Of a stretch of DNA of 15,781 bases, positions 1-7,885 are shown piece by piece. Numbering within the stretch: the stretch's first letter is position 1; every line of letters starts with the position of its first letter. Both the position numbers and the translations under genes were made by a program. Source of the stretch: Fidelibacterota bacterium (GTDB lineage Bacteria; Fidelibacterota; Marinisomatia; Marinisomatales; UBA1611); the NCBI GenBank assembly GCA_015658495.1, contig DQOT01000162.1:1-15781 (forward strand), written 5' to 3'. The notes beneath the pieces were generated by a model. The model ran no database searches and was not told where the DNA came from. It was given only the letters and a program-made list of their open reading frames with translations.

Positions 1-594
1 ATCGTGGTGGCCTGCAACACAGCTTCATCATTGGCCCTTGATCATATAAAATTGAAATTTAATCTGCCCATTATCGGAGTGATTGAACCTGGCGTTCATT
101 CTGCGATTGCTGTTACAAAAAATAATCGAATAGGTGTTTTAGGAACCCAGGCCACAATTAGATCAGATGCCTACGGTTCAGAATTACAATCAATAAATGG
201 TGAAATTGATGTCGTGAGCCAGGCTTGTCCGCTGTTTGTTCCTTTAGCTGAAGAAGGCTGGGTGTCCGGCGATGTCCCAACATCAGTGGCTAGGACTTAT
301 TTAGAGCCTATCCTGATGTCGAATGTGGATACGGTAATCTTGGGGTGCACTCATTACCCATTGCTCAAACCAATCCTGAGTCAAGTGTTGGGATCGGAGG
401 TTTGTCTCGTGGATTCTGGCGAAGCGACTGCCACTGCAGTTGATTCTGTTTTGGATGAGCATTATTTAGGCGCTGAAGAAAAAGCCGGCGAGATTCAGTG
501 TTTTGTCACTGATTCTCCGGATTCGTTTGAAGCACTGGCCGGTCGATTTGTAAAGGCAAACATCAGCGCAATCACACACATTGACATCTCCTGA
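1..594 (+). CDS. murI: Glutamate racemase, 5' truncated by window edge
   Basis: Glutamate racemase interconverts L- and D-glutamate without a cofactor and supplies D-Glu for peptidoglycan in the cytoplasm. The reading frame is open from base 1, so roughly the first 65-70 residues of a normal ~265-residue enzyme lie outside the window. Both catalytic cysteines of the family are visible: one in VVACNTASS (Cys codon 13-15) and one in LGCTHYPLL (Cys codon 346-348), with the GVIEPG and GVLGTQAT segments between them. The 3' end overlaps folC by 14 nt in another frame, so the two are probably coupled in one transcript. The family call is secure. The true start cannot be seen. Confidence 0.96.
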   Translation: MVVACNTASSLALDHIKLKFNLPIIGVIEPGVHSAIAVTKNNRIGVLGTQATIRSDAYGSELQSINGEIDVVSQACPLFVPLAEEGWVSGDVPTSVARTYLEPILMSNVDTVILGCTHYPLLKPILSQVLGSEVCLVDSGEATATAVDSVLDEHYLGAEEKAGEIQCFVTDSPDSFEALAGRFVKANISAITHIDIS

Positions 595-1843
595 TTTTTC
601 ATCCCTTTTAGACTCTCTTTTTAATCTCCAGCGCTTCGGGATCAAACTTGGTCTTGAGCATACATATCGTCTTTTAGAATCAATAGGCAATCCGCAAAAA
701 AACCTGGTTATGATTCATGTTGCAGGAACGAACGGCAAAGGATCCACCTGCGCACAGATTGCCAATATTCTCCGTGCAACCGGAAAAAAAATTGGATTGT
801 ATACATCTCCACATCTTATCCGGTTTAATGAAAGAATACGAATCAACGGACAACCTATCTCAGATGATGAGATCATTTCCTTTATGAAGCAAACAGTATC
901 AGCTATTGAAGAAATTAAATCCACTTTTTTTGAAACAACCACTGCCATGGCATTGAATCATTTTAAAAATCAAAAGGTGGATGTGGCCGTGATTGAAACT
1001 GGATTAGGTGGCCGATTGGATTCCACTAATGTGATTGATCCCCAAGTTACAGTGATAACTCATATTTCCATGGATCACATGGATATCTTGGGGAAAGACC
1101 TGGAAAAGATTGCATATGAAAAGGCAGGTATCATTAAAAATGGAATCCCATTGATTGTTGCCGAACAAACACTAAAAGTGAAAAATATTCTGATAAAAAA
1201 GGCGCAAGATAAAAAGACAATTGTGACTGAATTGGGTGAAATTTCTGAAATTTCAATCACCACCACCGGGACAAAGTTTCAGTACAAGGGTGGTCAATAT
1301 TTTACATCCTTAATTGGGGAACACCAGGCAGTGAATGCGGCATTGGCGATAGAATGTATCCACCAGTTTGATCCGGGAATCCAAAATCATTTGATACAAA
1401 AAGGATTGAAAAATGTTTCTTGGCCTGCTCGAATCCAAAAGTTGGATGATCGTCTCTATTATGATGTGGCTCATAATGAAGATGGTTTGGCATTTTTTCT
1501 AAAAACAATCAGGAACATTTTCCCCCATGTACCATTATTTGGATTGTTTTGCCTGAAGGGGGATAAAGAATTGCATCGCCTTGTAAAGAAATTATCTGGG
1601 CAATTCTCTAAATTAATTGTCACGACCGATCAAAAGAAGCTTTTACTGAGTGCAGGCGAATTATCAGAAAAATTAATCTCTGTCGGAATTAACAATGAAT
1701 CAGTCGAATCCGTTTCTTCCGGCATTGCACAATTGAGGGAATTGATTAAAGACGCAGGAGTGGGGCTCATTTTTGGGAGTCACTATATCGCAGAAGAAGT
1801 ATTTTCTGAATCTGAAATATCTTTTGACCCGGGCGTTATTTAG
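581..1843 (+). CDS. folC: Bifunctional folylpolyglutamate synthase / dihydrofolate synthase
   Basis: A 420-residue Mur-ligase-family enzyme that adds glutamate to dihydropteroate or folates using ATP in the cytoplasm. The sequence shows the family start (FGIKLGLE, ~19-26), the P-loop GTNGKGST (49-56), the SPHL...F.ERI loop (76-86), the ETGLGGRLDSTN segment, HMDILG, KAGIIK, the GEHQAVNAA junction to the C-terminal domain and DVAHN, a variant of the usual DGAHN. Length is typical. The start is a TTG at 581: the frame is closed by a stop at 551-553 and no other start codon lies between. No Shine-Dalgarno is visible, so initiation probably depends on coupling to murI, which ends at 594. Whether it has both DHFS and FPGS activity cannot be read from sequence. 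Confidence 0.95.
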   Translation: MTSPDFSSLLDSLFNLQRFGIKLGLEHTYRLLESIGNPQKNLVMIHVAGTNGKGSTCAQIANILRATGKKIGLYTSPHLIRFNERIRINGQPISDDEIISFMKQTVSAIEEIKSTFFETTTAMALNHFKNQKVDVAVIETGLGGRLDSTNVIDPQVTVITHISMDHMDILGKDLEKIAYEKAGIIKNGIPLIVAEQTLKVKNILIKKAQDKKTIVTELGEISEISITTTGTKFQYKGGQYFTSLIGEHQAVNAALAIECIHQFDPGIQNHLIQKGLKNVSWPARIQKLDDRLYYDVAHNEDGLAFFLKTIRNIFPHVPLFGLFCLKGDKELHRLVKKLSGQFSKLIVTTDQKKLLLSAGELSEKLISVGINNESVESVSSGIAQLRELIKDAGVGLIFGSHYIAEEVFSESEISFDPGVI

Positions 1844-1851
1844 CGTATATT
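1824..1851 (+). promoter_or_regulatory. Candidate sigma70-type promoter for rho
   Basis: TTGACC (1824-1829) and TATATT (1846-1851) are separated by 16 nt, close to a housekeeping -35/-10 pair, just at the folC 3' end and about 75-100 nt before rho. A second perfect -10 hexamer, TATAAT, lies at 1881-1886 but has no recognisable -35. The 82-nt folC-rho gap is the largest in the left block and is AT-rich, which fits a promoter plus a leader. This is pattern matching only, and promoter rules for this phylum are not established. Confidence 0.3.
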
Positions 1852-1925
1852 CTCATATCTCCAGTGTCCTCCCGGAGACTTATAATTTCAAATTTCCAAA
1901 GATTTTTTAAATAGGTTTTAATTAT

Positions 1926-3176
1926 ATGGATCTTAATGAATTACAATCCCTGCAAATTCGTGAACTCACGGAATTAGCTCAAAAGCTCAACATTGATGGC
2001 GGCATTGCCGGGCTCAATAAGCAGGAACTGACCATTCGCATATTAGAGGCGCACGCTAAAAAAGAGGGCGCACTTTCCGCACGTGGTGTATTGGAAGTCA
2101 TGCAGGATGGCTATGGTTTTTTGCGTTCACCTGATTTCAACTATTTGCCGGGTCCGGACGATATTTATGTCAGTCCTTCCCAGATAAAAAGGTTTGGTTT
2201 AAAAACAGGGCATTTGATTTCTGGTCAAATTCGTCCACCCAAATCAAAAGAACGTTTTTATGCTTTATTGAAAGTGGAAACAGTGAATGAAGAACCGGTT
2301 CAAAAAATTAAAGAACTCATTCTTTTTGACAATTTCACACCGCTTTACCCGCAAGAAAAATTCAACTTAGAGGTTGAGGCCAAAGACATTTCCATGCGGA
2401 TCATGGACTTAATAGCTCCTATTGGAAAGGGCCAGCGCGGACTTATTGTCGCCCAGCCTAAAACAGGGAAAACTGTTCTAATTCAAAAACTGGCAAATGC
2501 CATCAGCAAGAACCATCCCGAAACAAAACGGATCGTTTTACTCATCGATGAACGTCCAGAAGAGGTAACGGACATGAAACGAAATGTGGATGCTGAGGTG
2601 GTCAGTTCTACCTTCGATGAACCGCCGGAACGTCACGTTTCTGTGGCAGACATGGTCTTGCAAAAGGCAAAACGCATGGTTGAATTCGGGAATGATGTTG
2701 TCATTTTATTGGATAGTGTCACCCGGCTTGCCCGCGCCCACAATGCGGTGATACCTCATAGTGGCAAGATATTGTCAGGTGGTGTAGATTTCAATGCGCT
2801 GAAAAGACCAAAACAGTTTTTTGGAGCTGCAAGGAATACGGAAGAAGGCGGCAGTTTAACCATTATTTCTACAGCCCTGATTGATACGGGCAGTCGGGCA
2901 GATGAGGTCATCTTTGAAGAATTCAAAGGAACTGGAAATATGGAATTGGTCCTTGATCGCAGATTGAGTGATCGTAGAATTTATCCCGCATTCGATATCA
3001 TTCGCTCCGGTACACGGAAAGAAGAACTCCTTTTGGACCGGAAGGCATTGGGCAGAATGTGGATTCTGCGCAAATTGCTTAACGACATGAAAGTAGAAGA
3101 AGCCATGGAGTTCATGCTGGATCGAATGAAACGGACCAAATCCAATGCCGAATTCTTGGATACCATGAGTCAATAA
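1926..3176 (+). CDS. rho: Transcription termination factor Rho
   Basis: Hexameric RNA-dependent ATPase/helicase that binds nascent RNA and dissociates RNA polymerase. At 416 residues it is close to E. coli Rho (419) and lacks the long N-terminal insertion found in many Rho proteins of related phyla. Visible parts are an N-terminal helical SAP-like region (~1-45), a cold-shock-like primary RNA site with DGYGFLRS (61-68) and [10 protein letters not shown], Walker A QPKTGKT (177-183), [13 protein letters not shown], the Walker B region [13 protein letters not shown], the Q-loop SGGVDFNAL followed by [12 protein letters not shown], and the arginine-rich segment LDRRLSDRR. The ATG start has no strong Shine-Dalgarno. 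The next gene begins 24 nt after the stop. Confidence 0.98.
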   Translation: MDLNELQSLQIRELTELAQKLNIDGGIAGLNKQELTIRILEAHAKKEGALSARGVLEVMQDGYGFLRSPDFNYLPGPDDIYVSPSQIKRFGLKTGHLISGQIRPPKSKERFYALLKVETVNEEPVQKIKELILFDNFTPLYPQEKFNLEVEAKDISMRIMDLIAPIGKGQRGLIVAQPKTGKTVLIQKLANAISKNHPETKRIVLLIDERPEEVTDMKRNVDAEVVSSTFDEPPERHVSVADMVLQKAKRMVEFGNDVVILLDSVTRLARAHNAVIPHSGKILSGGVDFNALKRPKQFFGAARNTEEGGSLTIISTALIDTGSRADEVIFEEFKGTGNMELVLDRRLSDRRIYPAFDIIRSGTRKEELLLDRKALGRMWILRKLLNDMKVEEAMEFMLDRMKRTKSNAEFLDTMSQ

Positions 3177-3193
3177 ACACCCGGATAATTTTT

Positions 3194-3213
3194 AAGTATT
3201 ATGAGTAATACTT
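3194..3213 (+). promoter_or_regulatory. Hairpin covering the start codon of the Cas6-like gene
   Basis: A perfect 8-bp inverted repeat, AAGTATTA (3194-3201) and TAATACTT (3206-3213), encloses a TGAG tetraloop. The A of the ATG start at 3201 is the last base of the left arm and the rest of the start codon lies in the loop. The stem is AT-rich and therefore weak alone. It could gate initiation, be a protein-bound RNA hairpin (Cas6 proteins bind small hairpins), or act as a leaky terminator after rho, since a short T run follows. The structure is seen directly; its function is inference. Confidence 0.4.
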
Positions 3214-4289
3214 TTCCAAATATAAAATCAGTTGTAGTCAGGGTTATCACAGATAAGCCTGTTCGGAAAACACCGTACCAAGTGAAAGGTGTTTTTATGC
3301 GCCAATATCCCGATGAACCTATAATTCCCATGCTGGATGGGTCTTACAGGGATCGCTTTCTTTACCCCAGAGTCCAGGTCAAGATCCTGAATGAACAGAT
3401 CTACATTATCGGTATTCACGAAGGTGTTGATTCGGTTTTATCCATAGCTGAAAAGTTCGAAATGTTTGATTTTGGCAATATCACTTTTGAAGTTCAGGAT
3501 TGTGACATTGAGAACGCCGAGGAACAATTTGTGCCATCGAGCCGATTGGTACGGTATCGTTTTATTACACCCTGGGTTGCCTTGAATCATATGACTGGCG
3601 GCCGGTATCGCTTTTTAACCAATCAGGAAAAACCGTCATTTTTGAATCGCCTACTTGGACAAAATATCATATTTCTCGCCAATGAGGTTGGGATCAATCT
3701 TGAAGATAATATTTTTACAAAGGTCAAAGTTTCCAGCCTGTTTCCCCGCCCTGTAGATGAAAATAAATGGGGTGCCTTTATGGGGGAATTCAAAACCAAT
3801 TTTGTCCTGCCAAACTATATTGGTGTGGGCAACGGCATCACACGTGGATTTGGAACCGTTTATGGTATGTTCAATCCTGACTCTTTTACATTTAATGAGG
3901 CAGAATTGAAACAGGAAGTCTCAGAAAATCCCCCCGAACTCCTGGCAGAAAAAACGGAAAATATGGAGAGTATAGCTGCGTCCGATGTTCCAAAACCGAG
4001 ACGTCGTCGTAAATCAACGCCCCGCCCTCAACAAAGTCAACCGCGTGGTAGGCTTAAAAAATATGAAAATTCTGGTCGTCCAAATAAAAAAAGATTTAAT
4101 AAAAGCGGAACTCAAAAACAAAATAAACGACAAAAACTCCCAAGATCCGGCAGAGTCTTTTCCGAAGAATTTGACATCGAAGATGATAGCCAAAACGTGG
4201 GCAATCGGGTTTCGGAAGAACACAAGGATTCAAGAGATGATGCTAAATTCAACACAGAAAAGCACCATAAGCGGCAACATAAATTTTGA
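3201..4289 (+). CDS. Orphan Cas6-like (Cas6b-type) RAMP protein with charged disordered tail
   Basis: A 362-residue protein. Residues ~1-225 resemble the Cas6b-type CRISPR RNA endonuclease. The first ferredoxin-like half carries a KGVF segment (29-32), then FLYPRVQVK (53-61) and IIGIHEGV (69-76), which correspond in position to LRG-F, YPL-QYK and GI-EGA of bacterial Cas6b-like proteins. The second half ends in a glycine-rich loop, GVGNGITRGFG (208-218), the hallmark of Cas6/RAMP proteins. The histidine cluster normally just before the YP motif is absent (residues 40-55 hold no His; the only N-lobe His is H73), so cleavage activity is doubtful. The tail alternates in charge: acidic 233-262, very basic 265-318 (22 Lys/Arg, one acidic), acidic 322-347, basic/His-rich 354-361. 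It lies between rho and an aminotransferase gene with which it overlaps by 4 nt, and no CRISPR array is present. The Cas6 relationship was recognised by motif from memory, not by a profile search. Confidence 0.72.
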   Translation: MSNTFPNIKSVVVRVITDKPVRKTPYQVKGVFMRQYPDEPIIPMLDGSYRDRFLYPRVQVKILNEQIYIIGIHEGVDSVLSIAEKFEMFDFGNITFEVQDCDIENAEEQFVPSSRLVRYRFITPWVALNHMTGGRYRFLTNQEKPSFLNRLLGQNIIFLANEVGINLEDNIFTKVKVSSLFPRPVDENKWGAFMGEFKTNFVLPNYIGVGNGITRGFGTVYGMFNPDSFTFNEAELKQEVSENPPELLAEKTENMESIAASDVPKPRRRRKSTPRPQQSQPRGRLKKYENSGRPNKKRFNKSGTQKQNKRQKLPRSGRVFSEEFDIEDDSQNVGNRVSEEHKDSRDDAKFNTEKHHKRQHKF

Positions 4290-5488
4290 AATATAAACTG
4301 GCAGACCGCGTCCATAAGGTCCAGCCCTCCTTTACATTACAAATGGCAACTCGCGCAGCGGAAATGCGCGCTGAAGGAATTGATGTAATCAATTTCTCTG
4401 TGGGTGAGCCGGACTTTAATACCCCTCCCCATATCATTGCGGCCGGGAAAAAAGCCATGGATGACGGTTTCACCAAATACACTGCGGGTCCGGGCATGAT
4501 CGAGTTCCGAAAGGCCATTTGTGAAAAACTTGAACGGGAAAATGGCATTACCTTTGAACCGGTTGACATTCTCGTCTCCAATGGTGAAAAACAAAGCCTG
4601 TATAATGTATGCCAGGTACTTTTTGATGAAGGCGATGAAGTTGTTGTTTTTCGTCCCTATTGGGTTTCATTTCCAGAATTTGTTCGATTGGCAGATGCTG
4701 AACCGATTTTAGTTGATACGATTGCCGCAAATAATTTTGAACCTGATTTTGACAATTTAAAAAAAAAATTATCGCCTAATATCAAAGGCGTAATTTTGAA
4801 TTCTCCTTCGAATCCCACGGGTGGGATTTGGGGAGCAGAAGCGATTCTTCGGTTACTTCGAATTGCGAAAGAGAATAACTGGATCGTAATCTCTGATGAA
4901 TGTTATGAACGATTGGTGTATGATGGCGAATTTGTCAGTACCGAAAAATTAAATCGCCAGCACCAAATTGGTGCAGATGTAATCACCTGTTTGAGCCTTT
5001 CAAAAACCTATGCCATGACGGGCTGGCGGATCGGGTATGCAGCAGGACCGAGAGACATAATAAAAGCCATGTCCAAGATCCAGGGTCAATCCACTTCCTG
5101 TGCTAACTCAATTGGCCAAAAGGCTGGAATTGAAGCACTTACCGGTGATCAATCCTGCGTTGAAGATATGAAATCGGCATTTAAAGAAAGACGCGATTTT
5201 ATTGTAAAATTATTGAATGATCTTCCCGGAGTAACCTGTGCGGTTCCCGGCGGCGCCTTTTATGTTTTCCCGGACTTCAGTTCTTATTTAGGGAAAGTGG
5301 GGAATGGTCAGATATTGAAAGATACTTTCGATATTTCAGAGTATATTTTAGGCTGTGCAAACGTTGTTACAGTACCAGGTGATGGCTTTGGCGCCCCTGG
5401 ACATGTACGATTTTCTTATGCAACAAGCACAAATATCATTGAACAAGGTATTGAACTGGTTCGATCCGTTCTGGAAAAAATTACTTAA
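4286..5488 (+). CDS. aspC: Type Ib aspartate (or aspartate/prephenate) aminotransferase
   Basis: A 400-residue fold-type I PLP enzyme that transfers amino groups between aspartate or glutamate and 2-oxo acids in the cytoplasm. Visible are NFSVGEPDF near the N-terminus, GEKQSLYN (the Lys-Gln pair is kept from Thermus-type aspartate aminotransferases, where this Lys helps recognise acidic substrates), PYWVSFPE, SPSNPTG (173-179), Asp204 in SDECYE for the PLP ring nitrogen, the Schiff-base Lys240 in SLSKTYAMTGWRIGYAAG, and Arg375 in HVRFSYA for the substrate carboxylate. The TTG start at 4286 overlaps the previous stop as TTGA. It is supported because MKYKLADRV aligns with family N-termini. Substrate choice (aspartate, prephenate or other) is inferred, so the symbol is provisional. 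Confidence 0.9.
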   Translation: MKYKLADRVHKVQPSFTLQMATRAAEMRAEGIDVINFSVGEPDFNTPPHIIAAGKKAMDDGFTKYTAGPGMIEFRKAICEKLERENGITFEPVDILVSNGEKQSLYNVCQVLFDEGDEVVVFRPYWVSFPEFVRLADAEPILVDTIAANNFEPDFDNLKKKLSPNIKGVILNSPSNPTGGIWGAEAILRLLRIAKENNWIVISDECYERLVYDGEFVSTEKLNRQHQIGADVITCLSLSKTYAMTGWRIGYAAGPRDIIKAMSKIQGQSTSCANSIGQKAGIEALTGDQSCVEDMKSAFKERRDFIVKLLNDLPGVTCAVPGGAFYVFPDFSSYLGKVGNGQILKDTFDISEYILGCANVVTVPGDGFGAPGHVRFSYATSTNIIEQGIELVRSVLEKIT

Positions 5489-5500
5489 TTGGAGTGAATC

Positions 5501-5749
5501 ATGAAAAAAGGAATTCATCCGGATAATTACCGTTTGGTGGTCTTCAAGGACTCATCAAGTGATCATGCGTTCCTGACACGATCTACTGTAAACACAAAAG
5601 AAACCATTACATGGGATGATGGAAACGAATATCCGTTGTGCAAGATTGAAATATCAAACAAATCCCATCCGTTTTTTACGGGCAAACAAAACCTGGTGGA
5701 TACAGCAGGACGTATCGAGAAATTCAATCGGAAATACGGCCGTAAATAA
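5501..5749 (+). CDS. rpmE2: 50S ribosomal protein L31, type B
   Basis: An 82-residue L31 protein of the large ribosomal subunit at the subunit interface. It begins [10 protein letters not shown] and has the type B signatures [16 protein letters not shown] and SHPFFTGKQ, ending in FNRKYGRK. It lacks the zinc-binding CxxC pairs of type A L31, so it should be zinc-independent. A clear Shine-Dalgarno GGAG (5491-5494) lies 6 nt before the ATG, one of the few good ones here. It starts 12 nt after the aminotransferase stop and is followed by a strong intrinsic terminator. L31 next to rho is a common bacterial arrangement. Confidence 0.97.
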   Translation: MKKGIHPDNYRLVVFKDSSSDHAFLTRSTVNTKETITWDDGNEYPLCKIEISNKSHPFFTGKQNLVDTAGRIEKFNRKYGRK

Positions 5750-5763
5750 CTGCACTATTTAAC

Positions 5764-5810
5764 AATGGCTCTACGAACAGTTCTAAACTGTGGTGGAGCC
5801 ATTTTTTTAT
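5764..5810 (+). terminator. Intrinsic terminator after rpmE2
   Basis: A stem pairs 5764-5774 (AATGGCTCTAC) with 5793-5803 (GTGGAGCCATT), 11 pairs including one G-T wobble. A second perfect 6-bp stem sits inside (5777-5782 with 5786-5791, loop CTA). The stem runs directly into seven Ts (5802-5808). It starts 15 nt after the rpmE2 stop. An ATG inside the stem at 5765 is in frame with the next gene but cannot sensibly be its start. Confidence 0.9.
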
Positions 5811-5842
5811 TCAATATGAAACGAACTCTTTTATTGCTCACC

Positions 5843-6772
5843 ATGAAACCATCCATTCTCGTTGGCGGGCAAGCTGTCATCGAAGGAGTAATGATGCGTG
5901 TCCCCGGTGCTTATGCCACAGCGGTGCGGGACCCAGATGGGAAAATTCATATTCAGAAAAAAGATTTTCAGTCTATTACGGAACGATCAAATTTCTGGAA
6001 AAAACCAATCTTTCGTGGAATGGCATCGTTGTTTGAAGCCATGAAAATGGGGATGGCTACACTCCAGTTTTCTGTAGATATTGCCATGCCGGAAGAAAGG
6101 GAACAAAGCAAGATCGCTGATTTTTTTTCCACCGTTTTTGCCATTGGGCTTGCAATTACGCTATTCATGGTGGCGCCCATGTGGATCACCACAAAACTCA
6201 TGAATATTGAGAAAGAAGCATTATGGTTTAATCTTGCATCTGGTGGTTTTCGGATTGCGTTCTTTGTAGTATATCTGTTGGTGATCTCTTTATTAAAAGA
6301 TGTAAAACGTCTCTTTAAATACCATGGGGCAGAACATCGGGTGGTTTATAATTTTGAATCAGGGAAAGATGTAAACGTGAAAAATGCCCAGTCATTTCCT
6401 ACCCAACATCCACGATGCGGCACTAGTTTTCTATTTATTGTTTTGCTGACTGCCATTCTTGTATTTGCCTTGGTGGACACCATCGTTATTTATTTTCTCG
6501 GAACAATTTCATTGCCAATCCGTCTCTTGTTTCATTTACCCATGATTCCATTCGTTTCCGGCGTAGGATATGAATTAATCAAACTTTCCGCAAAAAGCGA
6601 TTCAATATTTTTCGTGCTCTTGAAAAAACCGGGACTTTGGCTCCAGAACATTACCACAAAACAACCGGAAGATGATATGGTAGAAGTGTCTATCACTGCA
6701 TTGAAAGAAGCCTTTGGGGATAAATACAAAGAAATGGTTGGGAAGGAATACACAGCCGAGGCCATCGGGTGA
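5843..6772 (+). CDS. DUF1385 family (YqhQ-like) integral membrane protein
   Basis: A 309-residue member of the DUF1385/YqhQ family, whose biochemical role I do not know. Family signatures are the N-terminal [13 protein letters not shown] (7-19), [10 protein letters not shown] (159-168) and HPRCGTSF (189-196), rich in conserved His, Arg and Cys. Several hydrophobic segments (around residues 95-117, 128-152, 195-220 and 225-250) indicate a polytopic inner-membrane protein. The ATG at 5843 is chosen because family members start at MKPSI-VGGQA; in-frame ATGs at 5765 and 5816 lie in or just after the upstream terminator. No Shine-Dalgarno is seen. It overlaps prfA by GTGA (6769-6772). Its place between rpmE and prfA/prmC is conserved in many bacteria, which hints at a link with protein synthesis or export. 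Confidence 0.92.
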   Translation: MKPSILVGGQAVIEGVMMRVPGAYATAVRDPDGKIHIQKKDFQSITERSNFWKKPIFRGMASLFEAMKMGMATLQFSVDIAMPEEREQSKIADFFSTVFAIGLAITLFMVAPMWITTKLMNIEKEALWFNLASGGFRIAFFVVYLLVISLLKDVKRLFKYHGAEHRVVYNFESGKDVNVKNAQSFPTQHPRCGTSFLFIVLLTAILVFALVDTIVIYFLGTISLPIRLLFHLPMIPFVSGVGYELIKLSAKSDSIFFVLLKKPGLWLQNITTKQPEDDMVEVSITALKEAFGDKYKEMVGKEYTAEAIG

Positions 6773-7836
6773 GAAAAAAATTGGAAGTCATTATTGCTAA
6801 ACATGTCCATCTGGCGGAGCAAATGGCTGACCCTGAAATATATGGAGACCAGGATAAACTGACACCCATCGCCATAGAACACAGTAGCCTGAAACAAATT
6901 GTAACCGTGGGGAAAGAATATATTTCGGTTCTTGATCAAATTGCAGATTATAAAGAAATATTGGATGGTGATGACGACGATTTGAAAGAGATTGTTCAGG
7001 AAGAATTGGGTGAATTAGAATCGCGACAGACCCAATTGGAGGAGAAAATCAAAGTTTTACTTCTCCCAAAAGATCCTATGGATGATAAAAATTTAATTCT
7101 GGAGATCCGTGCCGGTACAGGCGGAGATGAAGCTGCGTTATTTGCTGCAGATCTTTTCCGTATATACACGCGGTATGCAGAGCGAAATGGATGGACCTTC
7201 AAAATAATGAATTCATCTGATACAGGTATTGGCGGAATGAAAGAAGCTATTGTATCCATGCAGGGAAAGGGTGCTTTTGGGATGCTGAAATATGAAAGCG
7301 GTGTCCATCGCGTTCAGCGTGTGCCCAAGACGGAAACCAGTGGCCGGGTGCATACATCAGCAGCCACCGTTGCTGTTTTACCGGAAGCAGAAGATGTTGA
7401 TATTGATATTTTGGATGCTGATTTAAAAATTGACACCTATCGTGCCAGTGGTGCCGGTGGGCAACATGTAAATAAAACAGAGTCTGCCATCCGAATCACC
7501 CATATACCTACAGGATTGGTGGTAACCTGTCAGGATGAATCATCCCAGCATAAGAATCGTGCTGCGGCATTAAAAGTATTGAAATCCCGAATGCTGGCAG
7601 CAGAGCAGGAAAAAGTTGCTGCTGAGCGCGCTGTAGAACGACGGAGCCTGGTATCCACCGGTGATCGTTCTGCCAAGATTCGCACCTATAATTTTTCCCA
7701 AGGCCGCGTCACAGATCACCGTATTAACTTTACAACCTATCGGTTGAATGAAATATTAGACGGTGACATTAAGGAGATCATTGAGCAACTGAAGATCACC
7801 GAACAGCAGGAATTGCTGGCTGCAAAAACGGAATAA
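6769..7836 (+). CDS. prfA: Peptide chain release factor 1 (RF1)
   Basis: A 355-residue class I release factor that reads UAA and UAG and triggers hydrolysis of peptidyl-tRNA on the ribosome. The peptidyl-transferase motif GGQ is at 230-232 in [10 protein letters not shown]. The codon-reading tripeptide PxT is P186-K187-T188; many RF1 proteins have A, V or another residue in the middle. The RF1-type C-terminal block [21 protein letters not shown] is complete. The start is GTG at 6769, overlapping the DUF1385 stop by 4 nt, with GAGG (6758-6761) 7 nt upstream. prmC, whose product methylates the GGQ glutamine, follows after 49 nt. Confidence 0.98.
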   Translation: MRKKLEVIIAKHVHLAEQMADPEIYGDQDKLTPIAIEHSSLKQIVTVGKEYISVLDQIADYKEILDGDDDDLKEIVQEELGELESRQTQLEEKIKVLLLPKDPMDDKNLILEIRAGTGGDEAALFAADLFRIYTRYAERNGWTFKIMNSSDTGIGGMKEAIVSMQGKGAFGMLKYESGVHRVQRVPKTETSGRVHTSAATVAVLPEAEDVDIDILDADLKIDTYRASGAGGQHVNKTESAIRITHIPTGLVVTCQDESSQHKNRAAALKVLKSRMLAAEQEKVAAERAVERRSLVSTGDRSAKIRTYNFSQGRVTDHRINFTTYRLNEILDGDIKEIIEQLKITEQQELLAAKTE

Positions 7837-7885
7837 TGTCCGTTCTCTTTTTCTCTTTCAATAATTCTTATTAAAAAATAATCTA

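Noticed and set aside
1858..1880. TCTCC/GGAGA stem between folC and rho as a terminator
   Set aside because: The stem is five pairs with an 11-nt loop and no T run follows.
3985..4296. A 103-residue + strand reading frame inside the Cas6-like tail region
   Set aside because: It is an out-of-frame shadow of the Lys/Arg-rich tail; it lacks a ribosome binding site, and the main frame continues to a coupled stop.
5765..5842. Extended N-terminus of the DUF1385 protein starting at 5765 or 5816
   Set aside because: 5765 lies in the terminator stem and the added residues are not found in the family; conserved sequence begins at 5843.
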